This document shows, piece by piece, positions 14,018-25,800 of a stretch of 64,000 nucleotides of DNA. Position 1 is the stretch's first letter. Every line of letters begins with the position of its first letter. The notes under the pieces were generated by a model, which saw nothing but the letters and a program-made list of their open reading frames with translations, searched no databases and was not told where the DNA came from. Made by a program: the position numbers and the translations under genes. This DNA comes from Sphaerolaimus hirsutus (lineage: Eukaryota > Nematoda > Chromadorea > Monhysterida > Sphaerolaimidae). The stretch spans positions 5,118,635 through 5,182,634 of the forward strand of contig OZ038457.1 in the NCBI GenBank assembly GCA_964036195.1, in the 5' to 3' direction.

Positions 14018-15257
14018 CTACACACCACAAATCAGCACCTCACGCATTATCCACCAACAAAAAAAGCTATTCACACATTCATTCCGTTTCCCCAAAGGCC
14101 AATCCAATAATTATCATCGCAAAACTTTTCACCACCCCAAATAAGTTATAGCGTGGGATAAAAGGCGCGCGCGCGCGGCAAAGCGACAATAAACAAATGC
14201 GAAGTGAAAGGCAACTACATATTTATCTAGGCGTCGGCGTAAGTAGAGCGCGACGGCGACAAGCGGCGCGGCAAGGCGGCAGGTGAGTTGCAGTCGCGCC
14301 GCCCGACTGCAGGTGAGCTGCAAGACTGCCTTGCCGTTGGAAGTTGATGAGACTCGAATTTGACTCGAGTCAAGAAATTGGAAAAGCGACTCGAAACGGA
14401 TGTTTTTTGTGGCAAATCGAATGGCGACTGGACATTTTTTACGTCCAATGTATTTGCTTCGAAAAGAAAGTTCATTTTCACGCCAGCAAATTTTAAGGGG
14501 GGTTTATTTGAGGGGAGTTAATTCTAGGAGGCTTATTCCGGCGGTGGTGGTTTTCTTAGGTCGCTCAGACATGGCTCAATTCGAGGGGGGATTCGAGAAA
14601 TATTGTATTTATGTTGGATGGAATAATAACCAGAAGATATTTACTTACTCGACTCAATACTCTAGCTTCTTCCCGAGATTCACTGAAACTCAATATTTTA
14701 TCCGTTTGACTCTAACCCGAGTTTTCAAAGTTTTGACAATGAACAATTTCGAGCTCTACCTACCGGCGCACAGCAGATAAACCAGAGTGCCGGTGCTTTG
14801 CCAAACTATTGAATATGCTATATAAATGGAATTGGATATGCCAAACTATTGCAAATGCAAAAGCACACCTGCAAAGTCATATCTGTAAATTCAATTCATA
14901 GGTATGTAGGATCTTGTTAAGCACATAAGAGTGGACATAATTATTTTATTGTAGAAATGCTTAGTCTCACGGTTTTGATTTGCATTGCAAGTTTTGCATT
15001 CGCATATAGTTTTGCATTCGCATACATTTCCGCACAACACCGTCTAAAGTGATCATTGCGCTGAAGCCAGCATTGATGAATTTGAATCGTGGTACTGTAC
15101 GAAATCAGTGCAACGCACAACTATTTAGTAAAGCAAACGCACTACAAAGTGCAAGGCGAGCCACATTCAGCTGTGAGCCAATTTCGTATCGAAATGTACT
15201 CGAACTTTGAACGAAAAGCCAGGTGTCCCCGAATTGTTTAAATGCCTATGATGAAAA
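14018..15257. other. Non-coding DNA with a GC-rich patch
   Basis: A GC-rich segment at about 14,160-14,340 (including a (CG) run) interrupts the AT-rich background; no conserved protein in it. A degenerate GGGG/TTATTC fold-back fragment follows at about 14,497-14,610. Confidence 0.4.
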
Positions 15258-15570
15258 CGGGGCAGGCCTGATACGCATATCTGCCCGTTACGCACATTTG
15301 CCTGTTTTTTCATGTGACACTTTTTCAAGTGATTTTCAGATATAAGTGAAGTGAAAAAAAGTTGCGCAATGACATTAGTGAACTTTTTTCACTTCACTCA
15401 TATCTGAAAATCACTTGAAAATGTGTCAAGTGAAAAACAGTGAAAAATGGCTATTGTCATTGCGCAACTTTTTTTCACTTCACTTATATCTGAAAATCAC
15501 TTGAAAAAGTGTCAAGTAAAAAACGGGCAAATGTGCGTAACGGGCAGATGTGCGTATCAGTGCACCCCCG
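15258..15570. mobile_element. Palindromic MITE, CTGATACGCACATCTGCCCG family, copy 2
   Basis: Same ends as the 7,320-7,554 copy with an extra internal duplication of the arm GATTTTCAGATATAAGTGAA. Flanked by imperfect direct repeats ATGAAAA / ATGATAA. Confidence 0.75.
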
Positions 15571-16754
15571 ATGATAACTACCAGGTCGATCTAAATATCC
15601 ACAAGGGGTGGGTCCTCAGAATGAAGGGATGCTACTCAATGGGGATTATTTGAAGATTTCAGTAATCATTTGCATTTTATTTTCATGTATGTAAACCTTA
15701 AATAAATAATTTTATGAACCTCCATAAGTATACTGATCGGACAGAACGGTATACAAAGAGTGAGGCAGCATTTTGATGAAAAATTCATTGATGAAACAAT
15801 TCATGAAAAACCAAATTCATTGATACTGAGAGCGGTGCAGTGTGATAAGAAAATTTATATTCAGATGGGATATGGTAGATTTCATTGTTAAGTGTACGGT
15901 CACTAAAATATAACCCATAACATTGAAACGAGAAACTCAAAATTCCACAAACTCTAGGATGCACAAAATCTGGGACGGCGGCAGGAAACTGCAGCAAGCA
16001 AAATATCGAAAATGCTAACAGAAATCAAATAAAATAGGTAGCCACTGTCCACTCAAACGGACTTGGGCAAATAAAGTGAAAGGAAGTATACATTCAGATG
16101 AAATAAATATGAACTTAACGTAACTAAATAATGTGAAAATGGATCGGTAGTTGCGAAATGGCGGTGGTCAAGGTCCACACAAGTGCATTTCAACTTTACT
16201 CAGTCAAAATGTCGTATATATTGCATTTCAAGTTGTGTTGAATTTGAGTTGTGTGTGTCTAACCAAGTGTATCTAAGACAAACTGAATGTGGTTTTACGG
16301 CGCGCCGGGATGTTTGGGGATATGCAAATTGCAAATGGGGGATGTAAAATATATTATGATGCATTATTCTAGGTATTTTACTTATGGCATGGGAGAAATT
16401 TCCTGGCTTCTGTTGTAAATTGGTAATTACAGCTGAGCAAATTTAAGCATATAAATGATGGGCAAGTTAAAAACCGGAAGAATAAGCCTAGAAACCACAC
16501 CATTAGCACACACTTTCTTTCCATTTTTTTATCAAACAGATGTCAAATTTCCGGCGAAAACTAAATACGGAAAACTGGCAAAAATAAACATCCTCGGAAA
16601 AAACGCCGCATACTATTCCGCATTGCACTGCCAACAAACATACATAAAATATATAGTTACTCGCTCCAAAAGATGCACTGCACTGCGCATGCGTGCACAT
16701 TTAGAATAGTATATTATAGGCAAGACATCAAACACGATCTGACATGTCACACAA

Positions 16755-17166
16755 GCGCTACGCACACTAGTTGACATTCGAATGTCAACTGGTTGATGTC
16801 AATTGACATTTTAGTTCCCGTGTCGCAGAACGTTTTCGAAATGCAAATGCCGCAACATTGAAAAATAAATATTGCGGCACGTGCATTTGAAGATCGCCAT
16901 GCGGCGCGTGATCTAAAATCTGAGTTGAAATCAACCTGGTGGCAGTCCCAAGCCCTGTAAAGTGTAAAGTAAAGTGTCAAATGTAAAGTCAAATGCAAAG
17001 TAAACTGTCAATTGTCATGCAAAGTTCAGTAAAAAAACCTTTTCTTTTTTGTTTTGATTGACACTTTACTTTGTACTTGACTTTACATTTGACACTTTAC
17101 TTAACACTTTACAGGGCTTGGGACTGCCCCCAGTTGACATTCAAATGTCAACTAGTGTGTGTGGCG
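16755..17166. mobile_element. GTTGACAT fold-back MITE carrying a nested GGCAGTCCC MITE
   Basis: Outer arms with CACACTAGTTGACATTC and mirror; the inner element at 16,941-17,128 begins GGCAGTCCCAAGCCCTG and ends with the mirror. Confidence 0.65.
16941..17128. mobile_element. GGCAGTCCC palindromic MITE, intergenic copy
   Basis: Non-coding relative of NIPBL intron 24. With its flanks it reads GGTGGCAGTCCC at one end and GGGACTGCCCCCAG at the other, the same ends that act as donor and acceptor in NIPBL. Confidence 0.75.
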
Positions 17167-17499
17167 CCATTGCACTCGTGCCTAACTGCATTTGTATAGT
17201 GTCTAGTATTTAGCACAGCTCTATACATCTACATTTTTACGCACTATATAAGGCTTGACTAAAATCGCGCTCAAGCTAGCATTTTACATTCACGCTGTCA
17301 CTTCGTTTTGAACAAAATGAATGGCTTTATAAATTAGCACGCCCAGAAGAACTTGCAGCATGCATATTCATGGAACCCGGTGCCAGTTACCACCATGCAA
17401 GCATATCGAGTCTCGCCCAATAAAGTCCTGGGGCTAGATCCAATTAGAAGGTAAGGCGCCCGACGCGTGAGTACGCGCTGAAATTGTGCGTGTGTGTAC

Positions 17500-17651
17500 T
17501 AGTGATGGAAAAGGGCCAGAAAAAATGGCGCCAGGCGCCATTCAGAAAGAGGGCGCCAAGCGCCAAGGGCGCCGCAGAAAAAGGGCGCCATGGCGCGGCG
17601 CCCTTTGGCGCCCTCAAATGGCGCTAGCGCCATAGCGCCATTCCATCACTA
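17500..17651. mobile_element. hAT-type MITE rich in GGCGCC
   Basis: Ends TAGTGATGG...CCATCACTA with 8-bp flanks GTGTGTAC / GCGTGTAC (one mismatch). The interior is built of GGCGC(C/T) palindromes. Confidence 0.75.
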
Positions 17652-18477
17652 GCGTGTACTACAGGCGTGTAGTGCGCCCTACGTTTTAATTGAATCTTGG
17701 CCCTGGATACAAGTTAGGATAGAACCTGATGTTGTTGTTGTTTAATAATCAAAGATCGTAGTATTAAAGAAAATATCTATTAATTTCAATGGAAAGCAAA
17801 CATGTACGCCAGACAAATAAATATATATTTACTAGACAAATATTTGACATACTTCGTACATATTTATTTATACAAACAAAAGCCAATTTTTTTGTGATAA
17901 AATAGTAAAAATAAAGAACTTTTCAGAGCCAACGATTAGGAAGGGATCTCCATCGAAATGCACCAGAAGCGGCACTTTATCAAAATGACCGGGTCACAAA
18001 GATGATCCAAAATGCAAAATAGATCCCAAATATCGTAGTAGTCGACTACCCCAAAAAATACGTCACTACACCTCCACGCAAACTTCACTTCCACTATACT
18101 TTCCCTCAACCTTCACCCAAAAGTGCAGTGCAACGCAGTCAAAATCAACACTCAAAATTCGCAAAATGCACTGCACTGCAGCCGAAATGTTCGCAAAAGC
18201 GCCCAAAACAGCACCGGGATCGAGTACCGTACCGGAAATGGGCTCTTATTTGTGAATCGGTTCTGGAAACCGGTCAAGCCGCATGCGCGGGGGTTCCGTG
18301 GGGAACGGCGCCATATAAATGGCTGGTAGTTAGCAAAGTGTAGAGTATATTTTGTAGTTGGAAAGGGGGAAGTAAGCGTCGCCTAGCATTCATGATTCGT
18401 TTGGAGCTGCAAAAATTTGGCAGCGAGTCAAGAGAGTCGCCGGGGAATATTGTAGAAATGTGCGCTAAGCGTACTAC

Positions 18478-19651
18478 TAGGGTTGGGGACCCGAACCGAC
18501 CCGAACCGAACCGAACCGAGAACCGAGCACTATTTTGGAACCGAGAACCGAGAACCGGAACCGAGCTTGAGAACCGAACCGGAACCGAGAACCGGCCCTT
18601 ATACCCGGAACCGAAGTAAATACCCGAAAGAACCGAAATTTTTGAGTAATCTAAAGGTTAAAAAATTTTAAAGCGTTTTTTCAACACCTACATCTAAGCC
18701 ATTTTTTAAACAGCAGCTAAAAATCTTGGTGCCTGTTCACTCTGTGTTATTATTGTACAGGAGCATCTGATTCCACACACACATTATCACTGGTGGTAGT
18801 TTTCACTGGTTTTGTTGCAGTTTTAATTATAGTTGGCAAAACGTTTTTACGTTTGTACCCAAAAAATATACGTACTCGCATACTTCGTAAGTACGTTTAC
18901 GTTTCCTTCAGAAAAATACCAATACTCATTTATTTGTCTACTTTTTGAAAGTATGCGAGTACAGAAAACGTATACTTTCACGTTTACTCTTTTAAAAAAT
19001 ACCAGTATTCAACCAATGTATTATACTTACACATGTATAATTAGGTACCGCAAATCCTTGAATAAGACCCCAAACAAATAACTCTCCCTTGAATAAATCC
19101 CCGTTGGCGAGGTGAGGAAAAAATAACTCCCACCTTGAATAACTCCCCCCTCTTGAATAACTCCCCCTGTTGGATGACAACGATACAATACATGAATACA
19201 AAAGCATATAAGCCTACAGCAGCAACATCAGATACATGATGTGTATGCATGTTGTTGTTGGACAGTCAAATACATGAATTACATGAGTTTACAGATTACA
19301 TCCATTCGATGAATTAAGTCCAAGGTTGCTGAGGAAAAAATAACCCCTCCTCGCATAACTCCCCCCTCCAAAACGGTTGAGGAAACAATAACTCCCCTGG
19401 GGTCTTATTCTAGGATTTAGGATATATTGTTTTTCTGTGTTTCAGCTGATTATTACCCGATACTCGGTTATTTTATTACCCGGAACCGATATTTTGATCA
19501 TTTGAGAACCGAAAGAACCGAACCGGAACCGAGCTTAAGAACCGAACCGAGTACCGGAACCGAAAATTTTCAGGAACCGAGAACCGATACCCGAACCGAA
19601 ATCTTTTGGAACCGAGAACCGGAACCGAAAATTTTGAAAATCCCAACCCTA
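18478..19651. mobile_element. hAT-type element with CCGAAC tandem ends, copy 1
   Basis: Ends TAGGGTTGG...CCAACCCTA, flanks CGTACTAC / CATACTAC (8 bp, one mismatch). Both ends consist of degenerate (CCGAAC)n / (GGAACCGA)n. It contains an internal fold-back insert (about 19,046-19,422) of the CCGTATTTCCTCG type. Confidence 0.85.
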
Positions 19652-19659
19652 CATACTAC

Positions 19660-22396
19660 TATGCAAATACACAAATAAATACGTGCACATGTAGGATCCC
19701 CATATGTAAATATGTGGTATAATAAGGATATGTAGAATATTTGCCGTATATCCTCGAATAAAGTCCCCGCTCGGTGATTTTTTTGTGGCAGCAGTATTTT
19801 TGGGGAGAGGGTTTTTGGTAATTTCCATAAACATAGACCTTCAGTGGCCTAACCAAAATTACTCCAAGATGAAATCGTACTTGTTAAAATCGTCATAAAT
19901 ATTTTACCATAATGATTTTATCATGAAAAAATTATTTATTTTATCATGACTTAAAAATTCCTGTTCACCAGCACTGTGATAATTATGCACAAAGTACATA
20001 TCAAATATTCATATAAATTGCATCCGAGGGGTTTACTCAAGATTTCACGCTGCAGAGAAATTCAGTGCACTGCATCAGTTCATATTTATTTAGTTATTAA
20101 ACAGCTAAATATTTAGGTCAGTCGGGCAGCGCGCTGCAGGCGACACGAATGCAAATCGCTCGGTTCCGTGAATACTCGTATTTAGGTATTCAGAACGTAC
20201 CCAACGCTTTACACTGGATGCTACCATAATTTGATGAATAGAGACATGTTGAAAATTCTATGCTAGGTTATCATACTGTGAAAACAATTACTCATGGTGT
20301 AAAATTTATGTGAATCTTATGTTCACTATTCAGACCGCATATGGTAGATCTCAATGTACCTTTGTAAGCTTGTAATCGGTGGGCTGCAGATCTAGCTGCA
20401 GCGAGAGCGTCAAGAGCGCAATTCACGATGTTTCAATGGCAGCGTGTTCACACTGCGCCGCGCAATGACGCGTGAAAAGCGTTCGGCTTTCACTGTGCGC
20501 GGATGCTCATTTGGAACAGGCGACAGAATTGAAACGTTAATTATATGGCCAAATGGAAGTGACAGCGACAGGTAATACGGCGCTAGCCTTTTCAAAGCTG
20601 CCGTTCAGCGTAAAGCGACCAGAATTAGACTGCCAAAATAGAAAAATGGCAAAAATCAAACACATCCACGCCCAAAACAAAACAGAAACACACAGCACCC
20701 ACCTGCACCCATTTGCCATTTGGCACGTAGCCGGGCACCCAGCGCATGTGAAGTGACCTCCGCGCTGAGTGGACACTGGTCACTCTCTACAGTCGCCACT
20801 CAATGAATTGTTATTGCCGCTGCGTGTGGACAGAATTTAGAGTGCGGTAAATAGTGGAATTATCGACGGGATATTTGCCGCAATCTGTGTTATTGATATT
20901 TACGTAGATAATGTAAAATGGGTTTATTTTATTAATACGTAATGGAGCAGTCCACCACACGCAGATTTCTATCTCAGTGAAAACAACCAGTGAAGGCGCC
21001 GCTGGACTATAACATGCCATTCGCAATCTCATTATCGCAAAAACATATTTTACCAGGAAATAAGAAATTGTTCTGGAAAAAAAACGAAAAATTATTCAGC
21101 AATTATTCGTAAAGTGAGAAGTATATTTACAACCAATTTAGAAGTGACAAGAAATAACTAAAAAGAAAGCTAATTTCATTAAACTAAACTCGGCAGACAC
21201 TATAGGAGTCGAAATCTGGAAGGAACCACTCCATCATGACGTCATAAAGCGAACATCTTTGACCGAGCATTTTCATTGCATTTTCCGCCCAGTTGCTGCA
21301 ACTGCAGTGCCGGTGAAATATTCAACGTGAATTTGCAGCGACTGCCTTGTGCATCTCGTCATGACAACTTTATGCGACAGTCATGGAGTTGACCAAATAA
21401 TTTTTGACGGTGAATCATTTGCGGAAGTGAATAACCCAATTCTAAAAAATAAAATTAGGTAAATACATTCACCATGTAAACCTTCTCGTTATTAGTATTA
21501 CACGTGATTTCGGGTGTAACTTTCCATGGCTTTAGAGGTTGACTGATTACGGTAATAAATAAAATGATAAACTAATTAACCATAATCGAAATGCAACAGC
21601 GACTGAACGCCGACCACAAATCAGGGACAATTTATCAAGTTTATTCCATGATCTCTTCCACGATATCACTTTATGAAAACAGTACATACATCGAAAACAT
21701 TAAGTATGGTACATCTTGTATACAGTGCAGCGTAATAATTGTGAGAAAACAGAACACTAAACAACATTTGTTTAGTAACCAAAACGGAGAAACATTTAGA
21801 TACAATTAACTCCATAGCTTTGAGATACTGCGTTTGCGCGACCTAAATTGAAAAATGCGTATGTTTCAAAACACGTAGGCTTCAAAATAATTAAAACAAA
21901 GCAATTAAGAGCATCCATCTATTTGTTGAGGAGATACACCAACAATTTGTTTCGTATGTGTTGCATGCAATTTTTCTGACAGAACGGAGTGTGATTATCT
22001 GTTTAAAGGTGCATATATTCCAAAAATACAATTTCGATGTGACAAAAAAACTAGAATATGGAGAAATGCAGCCATTTCTTAAGCGTGACTCGCAATCACA
22101 AGGGGCTAAACATAAAACGGAGGAAAACAGTAGACGTATTCATGGAAAAAATAGCAAGATAAAAACAAAAACGCATAATTACATCGACGACAAACCTGCC
22201 AATATCAAAGAACGATTTAGAACTCTGCTAACACAATTACACTGATAGATGCGATAGGACTATTTGCAATTCACCGCTACCGTAAAGCGCTGATCAAAAA
22301 TCCCCAAGCAGGGGATACTGGGATACTTATTCACAACAATTCACTTCCTATCTTTTAAAATTCCCGGGGTCTAAAGCTCCGAAAAGCTGCCCAGTT
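19660..22396. other. AT-rich DNA, no firmly supported gene
   Basis: A 95-codon plus-strand ORF at 21,958-22,245, Lys/Arg-rich with no recognised similarity, is the only candidate; I would not call it a gene. No transposon ends recognised. Confidence 0.4.
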
Positions 22397-22399
22397 GCC

Positions 22400-22605
22400 T
22401 AAAGCTGCGTTTACACTGCGACTTGTGCCGACAATTCGAAAAAGTTCCATAATTTTGTAATAAAGTTCGATATCTGCGAGAAATGCAGTGCACTAAAACT
22501 GCACTCACAATTTGCAGACAAATCGTCCATGTCGTTCCAGAGTTATAGTGAGTATGCTTCACTGCATTTTCTGGCATATATGGAACTTTATTCCACTTTT
22601 TCACT
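22400..22605. mobile_element. Fragment of GCTGCGTTTACACTGCGAC MITE
   Basis: Starts AAAGCTGCGTTTACACTGCG and shares TTCGAAAAAGTTCCATAAT with the full copy at 32,789-33,187; the distal terminal repeat is missing. It lies in the presumed NIPBL 3' UTR. Confidence 0.65.
22587..22592 (-). terminator. Candidate polyadenylation signal of NIPBL
   Basis: AATAAA on the minus strand, 112 nt after the NIPBL stop codon. It lies within a fragment (about 22,400-22,605) of the same MITE family as the full copy at 32,789-33,187, so the signal may be transposon-derived. An ATTAAA overlapping the stop region is too close to be the sole signal. Confidence 0.45.
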
Positions 22606-22703
22606 TTTGAAAATCATCCCACACCTCTTTGGGTTTCTCGACCAGTAACCTTCACGGAAGACACTCACAATTCCACACACATATCTATTAATCCACATTT
22701 TAA

Positions 22704-22862
22704 TCACTTTCCATCTGGCAAAACGGGAGCGGCAGGTCCGTGGCTCTCATCGGCGCCGCTGACATTTTGCTGCTGCGTCGGCGCGCCGCCGCCGCCCGTC
22801 GAGTCGTCCAGCTCGTTGTCGCGCTCGCCGTACGCGTCCAGGGACATCATCATGACTCGGAA
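22704..22862 (-). CDS. NIPBL: NIPBL exon 43, last coding exon
   Basis: 52 codons plus TGA. Starts FRVMMMSLD, matching FKLLMEHLD of human NIPBL, then an acidic and Gly-rich tail. The protein ends soon after this helix, so the longer tail of the main vertebrate isoform is missing. Acceptor tctccccccag. Confidence 0.9.
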   Translation of the reverse strand, partial: FRVMMMSLDAYGERDNELDDSTGGGGAPTQQQNVSGADESHGPAAPVLPDGK

Positions 22863-25800
22863 CTGGGGGGAGATAGGGGGGATTATTTCGATAGAGGTTG
22901 ATTGATTGTTGAAGTCAATGATGTCCGTAAAAGTCGGCATACATCACCACATGTAGGGTTGGCCGATGTTTTTTTTTAAACGTTTTTTTTAAAAAAACAA
23001 CGTTTTTTTTAAAAAAAAAACATGACGTCCGAAATGTTTTTTTTTTAAAAAAAACATCGGCCAAAATTTTTAGTACTAAGCACTAGGTATTTTGCAAAAT
23101 TTTTGCGCGCAAGCGCGCAATTTCACACACAAATTGACATTGGTGGTTGTTTTCATTGGTTTTGTTGCATTTTTAGTATCAAAACATCCATTTCTATGTG
23201 CTACCATGGGTGAATAAGCCGACATATGTTGCTGTAATATAGAATATTGAGGTAATGTGCTTCCATGTACCTCCACAGTGTGTATCTTCACTCCCAAAGT
23301 AACAACCTCCTTTTATAACCTTGTTTGATCACCATTCCGTGCCAAACTTTACCTGAAGTCACGAACATTCGACTATAAGGCGATATACAAACAATATGTC
23401 GACGAAAAATGGATATTTTTAACACAAATCACCACTTATAATGCTATCCCATGGCTCCACAGCCATTATATGGTCATATTTAACATCATTGAGTATTGCC
23501 AGTGTCTGATATACCTATATATGTTGACACTAGGTCATATCTGGGAGCTTTTAAAAAAAAACGTTTTTTTTTAAAAAAAACATTGAGTTAAAAAAAAACG
23601 TTTTTTTTCCAACCCTAACCACATGTCGACAAAAATGATTTTTAGGTAGAAATCACTGCTTACCATGCTATCCCAGGACTCCACGGTCATAATATGGCAC
23701 AATATAAGCATTAAAATAAATTATGTGACACTTAACATCGACATATTTTTGCTCTCTACCCCCCATTTTAGACAATTTACAAAATCTGATTTTAATTTTA
23801 AAAAAATCAATCGATTTTTTATTGATCGAAACAATTGATTTTTGATCAAGGCGTTTAAAAAATTTTTTTACCAACCCTAGCGACAACACATCCATCAAAA
23901 CAATCCACCAACCGAGACAAACTGCTGGCACAATCTCCACCTATCAACAGCAGTGGCCGACCGCTCGGCTCCGCCCCCATTCGCGTTTTCCTTTGCGCGC
24001 TGCGCAGCCGCCGCGGCACCTTCTGCATCGGCTTTGCGACGCTTCTCGATCTCGTCGAATGTGTGGCCGGGATTAAAGGCGCCGATCATGAGGCGTCTGG
24101 GTGGGGGGGGGGGGTGTCATATTTAGGTCGATTTGAATTTTAAAAAATCTGGAGTGATTCATATTTTTAAAAATCTCAGAAAACAACAACAACTATTTTC
24201 TATATTTACCCCGGAATTTTCCATGGAGATTTTATTATAGGTATTTTCGTTTTGAATAAAAACAAACAAACAGAAAATCTCCCAAAAACAAAGAATTCGT
24301 GTTTGCATGTATTTTCAAAGGGTTTTCACGAGATTTAAGTATATTTTGTCCAGAGATTTTCTCAGATTGTATTTGATTATATTTTTCAAAAATTACCCTT
24401 TTTGGAGCGCTTATTATTGCTTATTATAGTTTTCACTTTTCTGGTTAAAAAGCACATTTCAGGAGGGAAAATTGATTGATCGAACTAGCCCCTACTTATC
24501 CCCTGATCGTGTAACTTCTAAGTAGAAGTATAATTCATAATACGCAAACCTATTGACTGGTTTATCATACGCTTTAACGCTCTCAGTGGGCGTATATTCC
24601 TGAACCCTGGACTCCTGTATTCCATACAGCGCCTTCAAAAACTCCTTCAAGTAAAGCAGCAAAAAGCAAGTCTGCGCGGCGGTCATGCACTGATTTAGTG
24701 GGGATACGTCCTCGGGTAGACGCACGTAGATCTGGATATTGCAGGGAGATTGATCGAGTACATTTGATATAGTTAAAAATAATGAGGGAAGGGATTGGCT
24801 GAAAAAACGTGTGGCTGTTGGAAAAAAATGGGGGAAACGTAAAAAAAATTCAGGGTTACGCGTTACGCAGCCGAATTTTAGGTGGTCCAATTAACAAAAT
24901 TTGCTGATACAATATCTTGACCCGACTTTTCAAGCGGCCGCGCACACTGGAAACATCGTTATTTGTTGAAACACCCTGGATAATTAGAGAATATTCTCCC
25001 GAGAAATCGCATACAATTACGTTTGACAAGTTTTTCTGAACTTGAACAGACCCTAAAAAATCTTTACGCACCCTAAACATTAACAAAACCCATACAACGC
25101 AATCAATATAACTCAGCCCCCTCCAGTATTTCCCCAAAAAACAATCTCCACGTGTCAACTCAAAACCCAATTCCATTTCCAATTCCCACCAGCAGCACCT
25201 GTTCCGCAGTTTCATCATCCTCATCAGCTCCGTCCTGCACTTCTACGCCCGTGTCTCGTTGGACGACTTTGGGCAGCAAATGCTCCTTGAACGACTGGAT
25301 CACGTTGGGACCGCTGGTGCTGATTACAGAGTCCGCCTGGAGGGGGGTTAAAATGAGTGTGGTAGTGAGATGGGTTGTGTGATTGGAGTTGATCATTCTG
25401 GATGTCAACTGGTTTCGATGTCAATTCAGATTTTAGTTGAAAGGTTTCCGAAGGAGCTGCAAGATTGATTTTACTGCATTACGGCGTGAACATTTGAACT
25501 TCGTTCTGCAAGCTGTCAACTGAAATGCCAATTGACATCAAAAGTCAAAAACCCGGTTGGCACAGTGACAATATTACTCCTTGCACAGGAGGTTTGAATT
25601 GAATCGAAGCCGAATTTTCTCCTAGGGGACCGAAAATGAGCCGATTCTGGTGTGAAAATGGATGACCGCTATATGGTACGGTAAAACAGAAAATGGCAGT
25701 GCGCCAGCGATAGGAATAAAAAAATCCGTACCCCCCAAAACCCCCTCAAACCCAAATGTTCCACCCACCTGATGTATCACATACAGGGGCTCATCAATAG

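Noticed and set aside
14160-14340. GC-rich segment as a candidate exon or CpG island
   Set aside because: Frames translate to Arg/Ala-rich sequence with no similarity; no consistent splice sites.
21958-22245. 95-codon Lys/Arg-rich ORF
   Set aside because: Composition follows local A-richness; no family match and no splice partners found.
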